From NCBI RefSeq assembly GCF_009664835.1, contig NZ_CP045929.1:558001-622000 (forward strand): a stretch of DNA of 64,000 nucleotides, given 5' to 3'. The stretch comes from Allosaccharopolyspora coralli (lineage in GTDB: Bacteria > Actinomycetota > Actinomycetes > Mycobacteriales > Pseudonocardiaceae). Of this stretch, positions 26,112 to 35,183 are shown piece by piece (position 1 is the first letter of the stretch; every line of letters starts with the position of its first letter). The notes beneath the pieces were generated by a model. It was not told the origin of the DNA, ran no database searches, and was given only the letters and a program-made list of their open reading frames with translations. A program made the position numbers and the translations under genes.

Positions 26112-27032
26112 GTGACGACCGTGACCGACGACGAGCGTCCCCCACGTGGAGTGGAACGGATCCTGGGCTCGCGGCTGCACTGGTGGAGCTACGGGCATGG
26201 CGACGACACGGGCCGGGGCGACGGCGTGGCCGACGACCAGGCGGCCCCCGCGGTGGTCATGGTGCACGGGCTGCGCGGCACCCATCACGGGTTGGAACCG
26301 ATCGTCGAGCACCTGCCGGGGCGCCGGATCGTGATACCGGATCTGCCGGGATTCGGGATGTCGACGCCGATGAGCGGCGCCCACGACGTCGACGGCTACG
26401 CGGCAGCCGTCACGGCACTGATCGACGTGCTGGGGTCCCGTCCGGTGGTCCTGCTCGGTCACTCGTTCGGCTCGATGGTTGCTGCGCGGGTGGCCGCTCG
26501 CTCGCCACACCTGGTTGACCGGCTGGTGTTGGTGAACCCGATCGCGACCCCTGCGCTGCAGGGGCCACGGGCTGTGCTGTCCCGGCTGACCTCGGCCTAC
26601 TATGCGATCGGCAAGGCGCTGCCGCGCCGCGCGGCGCGGCCGTGGTTGTCGCATCGCTGGGTGGTGGCGGCGACCAGTCGCGCGATGACGCGCACCCGCG
26701 ACCCCCGGATTCGCCGGTTCGTCCACGACAATCACCTCCTGTACTTCAGCCGGTTCCACAGTCCGGCGTTGTTGAGCGAGACGTTCGAGGCCTCGGTGTC
26801 GGGCACGGTGGTCGACGACGCGCCGTCGATCACCGTGCCGACGCTGCTCGTGGCGGGCGAGACCGATGAGATCGCGCCCGTCGCCGGTCAGCGTGCGTTG
26901 GCAGGTACCGTCGCCGACGCTCGGCTGGTCGTGGTGCCCCGGGTCGGACACCTGATCCACTACGAGACGCCGGCCGTGGCGGCCCACGAGATCGACGCGT
27001 TCCTCGCCGCAACGCCGGAGACGCACCGATGA
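26112..27032 (+). CDS. Alpha/beta hydrolase in the glycosyltransferase operon
   Basis: This 306-residue hydrolase has VMVHGLRGTHHGLEPIVEHLPG, DLPGFGMSTPM, nucleophile elbow LLGHSFGSM, the acid in VAGETDEIAPV and the histidine in VPRVGHLIHYE. All triad residues are present. Substrate is unknown. It starts 6 bp after the first glycosyltransferase and overlaps the second by 4 bp (ATGA), which implies a shared pathway; acylation or deacylation of a glycolipid is one possibility but unsupported by family evidence. No secretion signal is visible. Confidence 0.85.
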   Translation: MTTVTDDERPPRGVERILGSRLHWWSYGHGDDTGRGDGVADDQAAPAVVMVHGLRGTHHGLEPIVEHLPGRRIVIPDLPGFGMSTPMSGAHDVDGYAAAVTALIDVLGSRPVVLLGHSFGSMVAARVAARSPHLVDRLVLVNPIATPALQGPRAVLSRLTSAYYAIGKALPRRAARPWLSHRWVVAATSRAMTRTRDPRIRRFVHDNHLLYFSRFHSPALLSETFEASVSGTVVDDAPSITVPTLLVAGETDEIAPVAGQRALAGTVADARLVVVPRVGHLIHYETPAVAAHEIDAFLAATPETHR

Positions 27033-28114
27033 AGGTGTTCGTCGACGCACGCTGGACCCGCACCGACGCCCCGGACGGCATCACCAGGTTCGGGGCGAAC
27101 CTCATCGCGGCCCTGCACGAGTTGCATCCCGTGACGATGCTGATCCACGACGAGCGGCAGCTTCGCCTGTTGCCCGCACACGTGCCGCATGTGCGGATCA
27201 ACAGTCCGTTCTCGCCGCGTGAGCTGCTCGTGTCGCGGACGTTGCACCGTCTCGGTGCCGACGTCGTGTTCAGCCCGATGCAGGTGATCGGCGGTTTCGG
27301 GCGTCGGTATCGGCTCGTGCTCACGTTGCACGACCTGATCTACTACCGCCATCCGGAGCCGCCGGGTTTCCTGCCCGCGCCGGTTCGGCTGGTGTGGCGC
27401 CTGTTCCATCGAGCGTTCTGGCCGCAGCGAGTGCTGTTGAACCGTTCCGACGCCGTGGTGACGGTCAGCGAGACCACCGCGCGGCTCATCGCCGAGCACC
27501 GCTTGACCACTCGCCCCGTGACCGTCGTTCCGAATGCCCCGCCCGTCATGGCGGAGCTCGAGGACGGAGGCGGCCGAGGGGAGCGTCGCGATCTGCTGTA
27601 CATGGGTTCGTTCTTGCCGTACAAAAACGTCGAGACGTTGATTCGGGGCATGGCGCGGCTTCCTGGATATCGCTTGCGTCTGCTGAGTTCGATTCCGCCG
27701 GAGCGGCAAGCGGAACTACGCGCATTGGTTCCTCCCGGTAGCGACGTCGTGTTCCACAACGGTGTGAGTGACGAGGAGTACCGCGAACTGCTCGGTGGCG
27801 CCGCGGCGTCGGTGACGGCGTCCCGGGACGAGGGTTTCGGGCTTCCGGTTATCGAGGCGATGAACGTCGGAACTCCGGTGGTGTGCAGCGAACTGGAGAT
27901 TTTCCGTGAGGTGACAGGCGGTCACGCGTTGTTCTTCGCGACCGAGTCGGCGGAGGAGTTCGCCGCGGCGGTGCGGACACTCGAGGACGCATCGTTGCGC
28001 CGGGAGCTGACCGATCACGCACGGGGACGCGCCGCGGACTTCACGTGGCAACGATCGGCGGAACGACTTCTCGAGGTACTCGAGTCCTCGTCGGACCGAA
28101 CACGGTCAGTGTGA
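27029..28114 (+). CDS. GT4-family glycosyltransferase (second of the operon)
   Basis: This 361-residue GT-B protein has VFVDARWTRTDAPDGITRFGANL at the N-terminus, VVTVSETTARLIAEH and VVPNAPP mid-protein, LLYMGSFLPYKNVETLIRGMARL, and the GT4 motif ASRDEGFGLPVIEAMNVGTPVV. It resembles mannosyl- and rhamnosyltransferases of envelope glycan pathways. Its 3' end overlaps the opposite-strand inhibitor gene by 9 bp. It is distinct from the first glycosyltransferase, so the operon probably adds at least two sugars. Confidence 0.9.
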   Translation: MKVFVDARWTRTDAPDGITRFGANLIAALHELHPVTMLIHDERQLRLLPAHVPHVRINSPFSPRELLVSRTLHRLGADVVFSPMQVIGGFGRRYRLVLTLHDLIYYRHPEPPGFLPAPVRLVWRLFHRAFWPQRVLLNRSDAVVTVSETTARLIAEHRLTTRPVTVVPNAPPVMAELEDGGGRGERRDLLYMGSFLPYKNVETLIRGMARLPGYRLRLLSSIPPERQAELRALVPPGSDVVFHNGVSDEEYRELLGGAAASVTASRDEGFGLPVIEAMNVGTPVVCSELEIFREVTGGHALFFATESAEEFAAAVRTLEDASLRRELTDHARGRAADFTWQRSAERLLEVLESSSDRTRSV

Positions 28115-28552
28115 CCAGATCTGAATCGCCCGCACCAGAAATGGCGTGTGTGGTGTGTGGGTGCGTCCAGGATAGGTGGTGAAATCGGCCTCGGAGGAAC
28201 AGTCGGCGTCTTGGTAGGCGGTGACCGGCCGATCGAGCGAGTTGGCGAACGACCGCGCTTGCCGGCCCTCCGGAAGCGGAATGCATTCCTCGAGCGCGAT
28301 CGTCCGCAGGTCCGCCTCGTACACCGCGCCGCGGTACTCCACGTCCGTCCATGAGCAGAACACACCCGCCTCGCAGTCGGGCAGCTCGGCGGAGGCGGCC
28401 GAGGCGGAACCCGCTCCCGAGAGGGTGGTGGCCATCGCGAGGATGCCGACGGTGACCAACCGCCCGACGCTCGAACGCAGGACACGGGGCCACGGGCGGG
28501 AAGAACAACGGCGGCTGCTGACGACGGCGGGCAGTGAGGCACACGACGGCAT
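28106..28552 (-). CDS. Secreted peptidase-inhibitor I36-type protein
   Basis: This 148-residue protein has a signal peptide (SSVGRLVTVGILAMATTLSGAGSASA, cleavage after ASA near residue 52). The mature domain has CEAGVFCSWTDVEYRGAVYEADL, with cysteine and tryptophan placements of the I36/beta-gamma-crystallin-like family of Streptomyces protease inhibitors. It probably acts outside the cell. AAAGGA precedes the ATG. The stop lies inside the end of the convergent glycosyltransferase gene. Inhibitory activity is inferred from family only. Confidence 0.8.
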   Translation of the reverse strand: MPSCASLPAVVSSRRCSSRPWPRVLRSSVGRLVTVGILAMATTLSGAGSASAASAELPDCEAGVFCSWTDVEYRGAVYEADLRTIALEECIPLPEGRQARSFANSLDRPVTAYQDADCSSEADFTTYPGRTHTPHTPFLVRAIQIWSH

Positions 28553-28858
28553 GACGGATTCCTTTCACAGCAAGGGAAATGAGCCGGACCGATCGGCCCG
28601 ATACGATCACTCTTCCCGACGCTGCCCGCCGGTCGCCAGCGATCAGGGTGGATTCACCTCGACCGGGTGGTCTCCGACGCTGCCCGCGGACAACCACGAG
28701 GAAAGCCGGCGCCCGTGGGAGCATCACCCGGTCTGGAGAGCCCGGGCCCGACGGGGCCTCGGCGTCCGTGACGAACGCAAGGACGTGTCGGCTGGGACCA
28801 CGAAGCGAAGCGGCTCGCCCCGGTGTTCACCGGCGACGCCGCATCCACACAGGACGAA
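28553..28858. other. Intergenic region between I36 inhibitor and IclR regulator genes
   Basis: I see no gene in these 306 bp; frames here are short and compositionally unlike the neighbours. The I36 promoter should lie in its left part. Confidence 0.3.
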
Positions 28859-29743
28859 TCACTGGCTACCGACGCCGAGACGCTCGAGCGAGCGGCTGAT
28901 GCGGACCGCTCCCTGGCGGACGGCACGTTCCACGTTCCATCGCCGCGCGCGGAGCTCGTCGAGCGGAAGCGAGATCGCGACCGAGGCGACGACGACACCG
29001 TTGGCCGCGTGTACCGGAGACCCGAGACACGCCAGTCCGTTCTGGAACTCTCCGCTCTCCAGTGCGACCTGCGAACCGCTGATGTGGGTGAGTTGCTCCT
29101 CGAGAATCTCGCGGTCGCAGATGGTGCTCGGCGTGACCGCTTGCAGCCCCGCGTGCTCGAAATAGGCGGAGCGCTGGTCGAACGTCATCGAGGCGAGCAT
29201 GATCTTGCCGAAAGCGGTGGAATGGACCGCCTCGTGGAATCCGACGTCGAGCGGCCGGATGCGCGGGCGCCGATCGGAGTCCTCGATGTGCGCGATGACG
29301 ATCTCGGTGTCCCGGTACACCGCGTAGTACGCGGCCGCGTCGGCTTGGTGATGCACGATGCTGATCGCGTTCTCGACGTCCGGGTGGACGGCGAGTTGCC
29401 GGGACAGGGTTTCGCCGAGATCACGCGCCCGGCGGCCGGGAACGTAGACGTCCCGGTCGGCGAGGTGAACGATCTGCCCGTCATCGAGCAGTGTGGTGAT
29501 GATGTACCGGATCGTCGCCATCGGGAGCTCGAGGTCTGTGGCGAGCTGTTGCGCGCTCACTCCGCCCGGGGCCTCGCCGATGGCTTCGAGTGCTCGCAGC
29601 GCCTGACTGATCGGGTGCGGCGTGTCCGGTTCCGGCACCGAGCCTCCGGGCGAGTCTGCGTGTCCCGCGCGGTCTCGGGCGTCGCCGGTGCCCCCACGCG
29701 TGGGGGTTCGGCCGGCCGCCTCGAATGCCGAACGCGTGCTCAT
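28859..29743 (-). CDS. IclR-family transcriptional regulator
   Basis: This 294-residue protein has an N-terminal winged helix (QALRALEAIGEAPGGVSAQQLATDLELPMATIRYIITTLLDDGQIVHL) at about residues 45-95. An IclR effector domain follows (RPLDVGFHEAVHSTAFGKIMLASM, then GLACLGSPVHAANGVVVASVAISLP). IclR proteins sense small organic acids or aromatics. It is divergent from the aldo/keto reductase gene across 240 bp, so that gene may be its target. I chose ATG 29741-29743; the start is not certain because no good ribosome site is visible. Confidence 0.87.
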   Translation of the reverse strand: MSTRSAFEAAGRTPTRGGTGDARDRAGHADSPGGSVPEPDTPHPISQALRALEAIGEAPGGVSAQQLATDLELPMATIRYIITTLLDDGQIVHLADRDVYVPGRRARDLGETLSRQLAVHPDVENAISIVHHQADAAAYYAVYRDTEIVIAHIEDSDRRPRIRPLDVGFHEAVHSTAFGKIMLASMTFDQRSAYFEHAGLQAVTPSTICDREILEEQLTHISGSQVALESGEFQNGLACLGSPVHAANGVVVASVAISLPLDELRARRWNVERAVRQGAVRISRSLERLGVGSQ

Positions 29744-29984
29744 GTTTGTCACGGTAAGCGCCACCAGCCGACTCAGCACTCCTTATTACTCTGTGTCATC
29801 GACCACGGCGATGCGGACGTTCGGGTGGGGATACGTCGTGCAGGGCCGAGTGCACGACAACTGAGGGAGAAGCCGACGTCACGTTCGGGCGAATTCGTCG
29901 GCACGTCGACGGAGTCGTGTAAACACTGCGTAGTGCTCGGCGCGGAGCCTGGTCATGCGCGCCGACGTGCGGTCTCATGGGCCG

Positions 29985-30959
29985 ATGCGAACTACCGTGT
30001 TGGGCCGATCAGGCCTCGAGGTGTCCCGAGTCGCGTTCGGTACCTGGCAGCTCGGAGGCGAGTGGGGTTCGTTCGACGAGGACGCCGCGGTGCAGGCGAT
30101 CCGGCGTGCCAGGGACCTCGGTGTGACCTTCTTCGACACCGCGCACGCCTACGGCGCGGGGATGTCCGAACAGGTGCTGGGCACAGCGCTGCGGGACGAA
30201 CTCGACAGCGACCGGGACGCGGTGGTCGTCGCGACCAAGGGCGCGATCGACCCCGGCGGCGAACGTCCCCGAGACGCGACCCGGGCGTCGCTGCGCAAGG
30301 GTGTCGAGGACAGCCTGCGTGCGCTGCAGCTCGACTACGTGGACCTGTATCAGGTGCACTGGCCCGACCCGAGCACGCCGGCCGAGGAAACGGCCGGTGC
30401 ACTGCAGGAACTCGTGGACGAGGGCAAGATCCGCCATGCCGGGGTGTCGAACTACGACGCGGTGCAGATGGCCGCCTTCGACCGGATCCGTCCGGTGGAG
30501 ACACTGCAGCCGCCGTACCACCTGTTCCGGCGCGGCATCGAGTCCGCGATCCTGCCGTACGCGCGGGACAACGACATCGGCGTGCTCGCCTACAGCCCGT
30601 TGGGCAGCGGCCTGCTCACCGGTCGGCTCGCCACCGACACCACGTTCGATTCCGACGACTGGCGCTCGCAGGCCACGGCGTTCCGTGGCGAGACGCTTCG
30701 GCAGAACCTGGCGGTGGTAGACCGGCTGACCGAGTTCGCCGGCTCGCGCGATCTCACGGTCGGGCAGTTGGCGATCGCGTGGGTGCTCGCGCAACGGGGT
30801 GTGCACGTGGCGATCGTCGGTGCCCGCAGCGCCGCGAACATCGAGAGCAGCCTCGCGGCGGCCGACGTGGAGCTCTCGCGCGACGATCTCGGCGAGATCG
30901 AGCGGATCGTCGCGGACGGCGTCGAGGTCGAGGGCGCCAGCCCGGAAGGCGTTGCCTGA
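29985..30959 (+). CDS. Aldo/keto reductase
   Basis: The 324-residue TIM-barrel protein has the AKR motifs: FFDTAHAYGAGMSEQ with catalytic Asp and Tyr, VVATKGAID with the catalytic Lys, and YQVHWPDP with the His. The C-terminal IVGARSAANIESSLAAADVEL is the NADPH-binding segment. It reduces carbonyls with NADPH; the substrate is unknown. I use ATG 29985, where homology begins (MRTTVLGRSGLEVS). It is divergent from the IclR gene and followed, 135 bp downstream on the same strand, by an acyl-CoA ligase gene. Confidence 0.9.
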   Translation: MRTTVLGRSGLEVSRVAFGTWQLGGEWGSFDEDAAVQAIRRARDLGVTFFDTAHAYGAGMSEQVLGTALRDELDSDRDAVVVATKGAIDPGGERPRDATRASLRKGVEDSLRALQLDYVDLYQVHWPDPSTPAEETAGALQELVDEGKIRHAGVSNYDAVQMAAFDRIRPVETLQPPYHLFRRGIESAILPYARDNDIGVLAYSPLGSGLLTGRLATDTTFDSDDWRSQATAFRGETLRQNLAVVDRLTEFAGSRDLTVGQLAIAWVLAQRGVHVAIVGARSAANIESSLAAADVELSRDDLGEIERIVADGVEVEGASPEGVA

Positions 30960-31115
30960 ATCGGCCGCCGAATCAAGGGCACTTCGCCGCCACCCGGCTC
31001 GTTGAACAGCCACACACCCGTGTCCGAGCATCGGCCGCCCAACGGAACGACCCACCGCCCGTGACCGCCCCTGTCCCGTCGCCCGGGACGTCGTATGGAT
31101 GAGGAGTTCGACCAG

Positions 31116-32726
31116 ATGCAGGGTTTGATGCAGGACCGCCCGCTCGAGCTGCCGCACCTGTTCCACCGCGCCGAGCAGCTCTTCGGCACCAAGACCATCA
31201 CGACGACCACCGCGAACGGTGAGGTGACCAGCACCTACGCCGAATGGGCCCAGCGTGTCCGGCGGTTGGCGACCGCGCTCGACGACCTCGGTGTTCCGGA
31301 CGACGCGCGGGTCGCGACGTTCGCCTGGAACAGCCAGCGCCACCTGGAGTTGTACTTCGGCGTGCCGTGCACCGGGCGTGTGCTGCACACCCTCAACATC
31401 CGCCTGTTCCAGGACCAGCTCACCTACATCGTCGAGCACGCGGACGACCGCGTGGTCTTCGTCGACCGCTCCCTGCTGCCGGTGCTCTGGCCGATGGTCG
31501 ACGGCCTGACCAGCCTCGAACACGTCGTGGTCATGGACGACGGCGCGGACGCGGAGATCCCGGACGACCCGCGTATCCGGGACTACGAGGAGCTGCTCGC
31601 CGCCAGCGCCCCCTTCGAAGGCAGGTTCACCGTCGCGGACGAGAACCGCGCCGCGGCGATGTGCTACACCTCCGGCACCACCGGAAACCCGAAGGGCGTC
31701 GTCTACTCGCACCGGTCCACGGTGCTGCACTCGATCGTCAGCCTGACCGCCGACAACCTCGGCCTCAGCGAGCGAGACGTGGTGCTGCCGGTGGTGCCGA
31801 TGTTCCACGTCAACGCGTGGGGCCTGCCGTATTCGGCGGTCCTCGCGGGTGCCTCGTTGGTGTTCCCGGGGCCCGCGATGAAGCCGGAGGCGCTCGTGCG
31901 GATGATCGAGGCACACCGCGTCACGTTCACCGCGGGTGTGCCCACGATCTGGATGGGCATGGTGCCGCTTCTGCGCGATCACGACCTCTCCAGCTTGCGT
32001 TCGGTGATCGGTGGTGGCTCGGCCATCCCCACCACGCTCTCGGAGTCGTGGCGGGAGGCGATCGGGTTGCCGATCACGCAGGCGTGGGGCATGACCGAAA
32101 CCAGCCCGCTGGGATCGTCGGCCACGCCACGCAGCCACCATGATCAGTTCACCGCCGAGCAGCTCGTCGAGTTCCGTGCGACGCAGGGCCAGTCGGTGCC
32201 GCTGGTCGATCTGCGAATCGTCGATCCCACCACCGACGAGGAGGCGCCTTGGGACGGAGAGTCCGTCGGTGAATTGCAGGCGGCGGGACCGTGGATCGCC
32301 TCGGCCTACTACGGCGCCGGGGTCGGCACGGACGCGTTCACCCGCGACGGCTGGCTGCGGACCGGCGACGTCGCCACCATCGACACCTATGGGTGCGTGC
32401 GGCTCGTCGACAGGACGAAGGACCTGGTGAAGTCCGGTGGCGAGTGGATCTCCTCGGTGGAGCTCGAGAACCACATCATGGCCCTCCAGGGTGTCGCGGA
32501 GGCGGCGGTGATCGCCAAACCGGACGAGAAGTGGGACGAACGGCCGGTCGCGTGCGTGGTGACTGCCGAGGGCATCGAGCTCACCCAGGACGGAATCCTC
32601 GACCACCTGCGCAGCCGCGTCGCGAAGTGGTGGCTGCCCGACGAAGTGTGGTTCGTCGACGAGATCCCGAAGACGAGCACCGGGAAGTTCTCCAAGAAGA
32701 CGCTGCGGGAGGAGCTGCTCGACTGA
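31116..32726 (+). CDS. Fatty-acid/medium-chain acyl-CoA ligase (AMP-binding)
   Basis: The 536-residue protein has P-loop CYTSGTTGNPKGVVYSHRS (A3), GMTETSPLG (A5), DGWLRTGDVATID (A7) and RTKDLVKSGGEWIS (A8), ending KTSTGKFSKKTLRE with the catalytic lysine. It activates a carboxylate to acyl-AMP, then acyl-CoA. Similarity of the overall pattern is to medium/long-chain ligases. Start: GAGGAG at 31101-31106 gives a 9-nt spacing to the ATG at 31116; an ATG at 31095 is the alternative. Confidence 0.9.
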   Translation: MQGLMQDRPLELPHLFHRAEQLFGTKTITTTTANGEVTSTYAEWAQRVRRLATALDDLGVPDDARVATFAWNSQRHLELYFGVPCTGRVLHTLNIRLFQDQLTYIVEHADDRVVFVDRSLLPVLWPMVDGLTSLEHVVVMDDGADAEIPDDPRIRDYEELLAASAPFEGRFTVADENRAAAMCYTSGTTGNPKGVVYSHRSTVLHSIVSLTADNLGLSERDVVLPVVPMFHVNAWGLPYSAVLAGASLVFPGPAMKPEALVRMIEAHRVTFTAGVPTIWMGMVPLLRDHDLSSLRSVIGGGSAIPTTLSESWREAIGLPITQAWGMTETSPLGSSATPRSHHDQFTAEQLVEFRATQGQSVPLVDLRIVDPTTDEEAPWDGESVGELQAAGPWIASAYYGAGVGTDAFTRDGWLRTGDVATIDTYGCVRLVDRTKDLVKSGGEWISSVELENHIMALQGVAEAAVIAKPDEKWDERPVACVVTAEGIELTQDGILDHLRSRVAKWWLPDEVWFVDEIPKTSTGKFSKKTLREELLD

Positions 32727-32746
32727 GCGTGCGACCATGATCCGGA

Positions 32747-32791
32747 GCGAGCGGCACTCTCGCCTCGTGAGGTGAGGCGACGGTGTCGTCG
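32747..32791. repeat. Degraded GAACGGCACT-family palindrome
   Basis: GCGAGCGGCACTCTCGCC at 32747-32764 matches the left arm of the element at 1458. The right arm, after a similar loop TCGTGAGGTGA, is diverged. It lies 20 bp downstream of the acyl-CoA ligase stop. Confidence 0.65.
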
Positions 32792-32888
32792 CGCCGTGAC
32801 GTGTCACTACGCTGGGTGAGTACTTCGGTGTCGTGCGTGGGTTCCGCAGTGCGCTCACACTGGGTCGGGTACCGCAGCTGGAGGTCGG

Positions 32889-34970
32889 ATGGCCGCTGAC
32901 AACCCGGATCCGAGGATCCACTTGCGCTCGGATGCCGACGTCGTGGGCTTGTTCGGGGCCTCGCTGCGCCAGTACGCGGTGTACACGCTCTTGCCGGACG
33001 GAACCGTGAGTAGTTGGAACCCCGGGGCCGAACGGATGACGGGGGTGGCGGCGGCGGACGTGATCGGCAGGAACATCTCGATGTTCTACACGCCCCAGCA
33101 GATCGCGGAGGGCGTTCCCGAACACCTGCTGCAGCGCACCGCCGAGCTGGGGACGTCCTCCGAGGAGGGGTGGCGGCTCCGGCAGGACGGGACGATCTTC
33201 TGGGCGCACGTGTCCACCACGGCGCTGCACAGTGAGACGGGGGAGCTGCGTGGTTTCGCCCGGATCACGCGGGACGAGACGGAGACGCACAACCGGCTGG
33301 AACGCTCGTTGCGGCAGTTCAGGGACCTTTTCGCGCTCACGCCGGTGGCGATCGGGCTGTTCAACCGATACGGGTACGTACTCGACTCGAACGAGGCCTT
33401 GTGCTCGTTGCTCGGTTATCAGCCGGACGACGTGCACGGTGCGCACGTCTCGAAATTCGTTCACTCGGACGAGCCGCAGCGTGCCTCCGTCCTCGCCGGG
33501 TACGCGACGGGGGAGCCCCCGGACGTGCCGTCGACCCAGGAGTGGTCGCTGGTCACCGTCGACGGTGCGCGGGTGTATTGCTCGGTGCACATGGCGCGGT
33601 CCACGGCCGCGACCGGCCACCCGTTCTGGTTGATCGCATTCGAGAACGTCACCGAACGGCATCACCACGCGGAGGAACTGCGCAACTGGGCGATCCACGA
33701 CGAGGTGACGGGGTTACCCAACCGGGCGGGAGTGCCCCCGCTGCTCGCGGTGCCGGATCCCGAGAGACTCGCCGTGTTCTACTGCGACGTCAACAAGTTC
33801 CGGCGCATCAACGAGTCACTCGGTCACGGCGCGGGAGACGAACTGTTGGGCGCGCTCGGACGACGGTTGCGAGCGACGCTTCCGGACGGATGGTCGGCAG
33901 CCCGCTTCGCAGGCGACGAGTTCGTCATCGTGTGTCCCGATGCGGAGGCGGCCGGCGGGATCGAACGCGCGGCGACACTGGTGGACCAGTTGTTCCGGAC
34001 GACCGTGCCGCTGCGGGGTGAGTACGTGGACGTGTCGGCGTCGATCGGCGTCGCGTCGTGTTCGGACGGTATCGCCGTGGACGACCTCGTCCGCCTCGCC
34101 AGTGCCGCGGACCTGCACTACAAGGGTCCGAAAGCGGGGTCGATCGCACTGGCATCAGCCGAACTGATCGAATCCGTCGGACTGCAGCTGCACCTCGAGG
34201 GTGAACTCCGCGACGCCCTCGCCAACGACGCGCTTCACCTCGAGTATCAGCCGATCGTGGGTGCCGACGGGGACGTCGTCAGTTGTGAGGCTCTGGTCCG
34301 GTGGTGGCATCCCGAACGAGGGCTGCTCAGCCCCGGCGTGTTCCTGCCGGTCGCCGAACAGGGCGGTCTGATGCGTGAGCTCGACCGGTGGGTGCTGCGG
34401 CGCGCCCTCACGGAGGCGGCGCAGTGGCCGGTGTCGCACAACGGATTTCCGGTCAGCGTGTCGGTGAACCTCTCCGAACTGTTGCCTGGCGAGTCGGAGC
34501 TGGTCGACGACCTCACCGCGCTCGTCCGGGACACCGGGATCACGTGGGAACGCATCGTTCTGGAGATCGTCGAAACGGCGCTGATCGACCTGCCCGAGTC
34601 GGTACTGAAGAGGATGCGTGAGCTCGCGGGCCGGGGCGTGCGGTTCGCCGTGGACGATTTCGGCACCGGCTACTCGTCGTTGGGCAGGTTGAAGGAAATC
34701 CCGGCGGAGATCATCAAAGTCGATCGCCGTTTCGTGGCCGACGTGGCCACCGACAAGTGGGACCACGCGTTGGTGAAGGCGATCGTCGACATCACCCACG
34801 CGGCCGGTGGTCGGTGCATCGGGGAAGGTGTGGAGACCCTGGAGCAATTGGAGACGCTCTCGGCGATCGGTGTGACCGCCTACCAGGGGTGGCTGTTCGC
34901 CCACGCCATGCCTTCCGCGGAACTGTGCACCCTCATCCGCAACGGTGTGTCCGTTCCGATGCGTGGCTGA
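32889..34970 (+). CDS. PAS-PAS-GGDEF-EAL cyclic-di-GMP signalling protein
   Basis: The 693-residue protein has two PAS domains (about 20-135 and 140-260), a GGDEF domain with the active-site variant AGDEF (RFAGDEFVIV) and no RxxD inhibitory site, and an EAL domain from about 440. The EAL domain keeps EALVRW, VNLSE, LEIVETAL, VDDFGTGYSS, KVDRRF and GEGVETLEQ, i.e. the metal and catalytic residues of an active phosphodiesterase. No membrane segment is visible, so it senses a cytosolic signal through PAS. Net activity, synthesis or breakdown, is not predictable. GGAGG precedes the ATG. Confidence 0.93.
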   Translation: MAADNPDPRIHLRSDADVVGLFGASLRQYAVYTLLPDGTVSSWNPGAERMTGVAAADVIGRNISMFYTPQQIAEGVPEHLLQRTAELGTSSEEGWRLRQDGTIFWAHVSTTALHSETGELRGFARITRDETETHNRLERSLRQFRDLFALTPVAIGLFNRYGYVLDSNEALCSLLGYQPDDVHGAHVSKFVHSDEPQRASVLAGYATGEPPDVPSTQEWSLVTVDGARVYCSVHMARSTAATGHPFWLIAFENVTERHHHAEELRNWAIHDEVTGLPNRAGVPPLLAVPDPERLAVFYCDVNKFRRINESLGHGAGDELLGALGRRLRATLPDGWSAARFAGDEFVIVCPDAEAAGGIERAATLVDQLFRTTVPLRGEYVDVSASIGVASCSDGIAVDDLVRLASAADLHYKGPKAGSIALASAELIESVGLQLHLEGELRDALANDALHLEYQPIVGADGDVVSCEALVRWWHPERGLLSPGVFLPVAEQGGLMRELDRWVLRRALTEAAQWPVSHNGFPVSVSVNLSELLPGESELVDDLTALVRDTGITWERIVLEIVETALIDLPESVLKRMRELAGRGVRFAVDDFGTGYSSLGRLKEIPAEIIKVDRRFVADVATDKWDHALVKAIVDITHAAGGRCIGEGVETLEQLETLSAIGVTAYQGWLFAHAMPSAELCTLIRNGVSVPMRG

Positions 34971-35182
34971 GGGGCGTTGTGGAGCTGGGGTCGGGGGTCC
35001 GGTACCGCCGTCCCAGTTCGTGCTTCGCGGCGGGGGGGTCCTCGTGAGTACCACGCGTACGCGGCGAGAACCCCTGCCTTGCGAGGCACGAACTCCGAAC
35101 GCCGGAGCCTCTTACCTTGCTCCGGCTGGTCACGTATGAGGCGTGCCCTACGGGCACCAAGACCAGTTCCCGAACGCACTGA
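34970..35182 (+). repeat. Interspersed nested palindromic element, full-length copy between convergent genes
   Basis: Left end AGGGGCGTTGTGGAGCTGGG, right end ACCAGTTCCCGAACGCACTG. Inner hairpin arms at 35015-35028 and 35081-35094 (AGTTCGTGCTTCGC/GCGAGGCACGAACT). The element starts at the last base of the TGA of the EAL gene and ends 2 bp before the stop of the opposite-strand oxidase gene, filling the whole gap. Confidence 0.9.
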
Positions 35183-35183
35183 G

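Noticed and set aside
24672-27050. 792-codon minus-strand open frame
   Set aside because: It mirrors the transporter/glycosyltransferase/hydrolase genes, whose motifs are clear on the plus strand.
30009-33698. 1229-codon open frame on the minus strand
   Set aside because: It is antisense to the aldo/keto reductase, acyl-CoA ligase and PAS-GGDEF genes, is His/Arg/Gly-rich and has no family-like motifs. It results from high-GC third positions.
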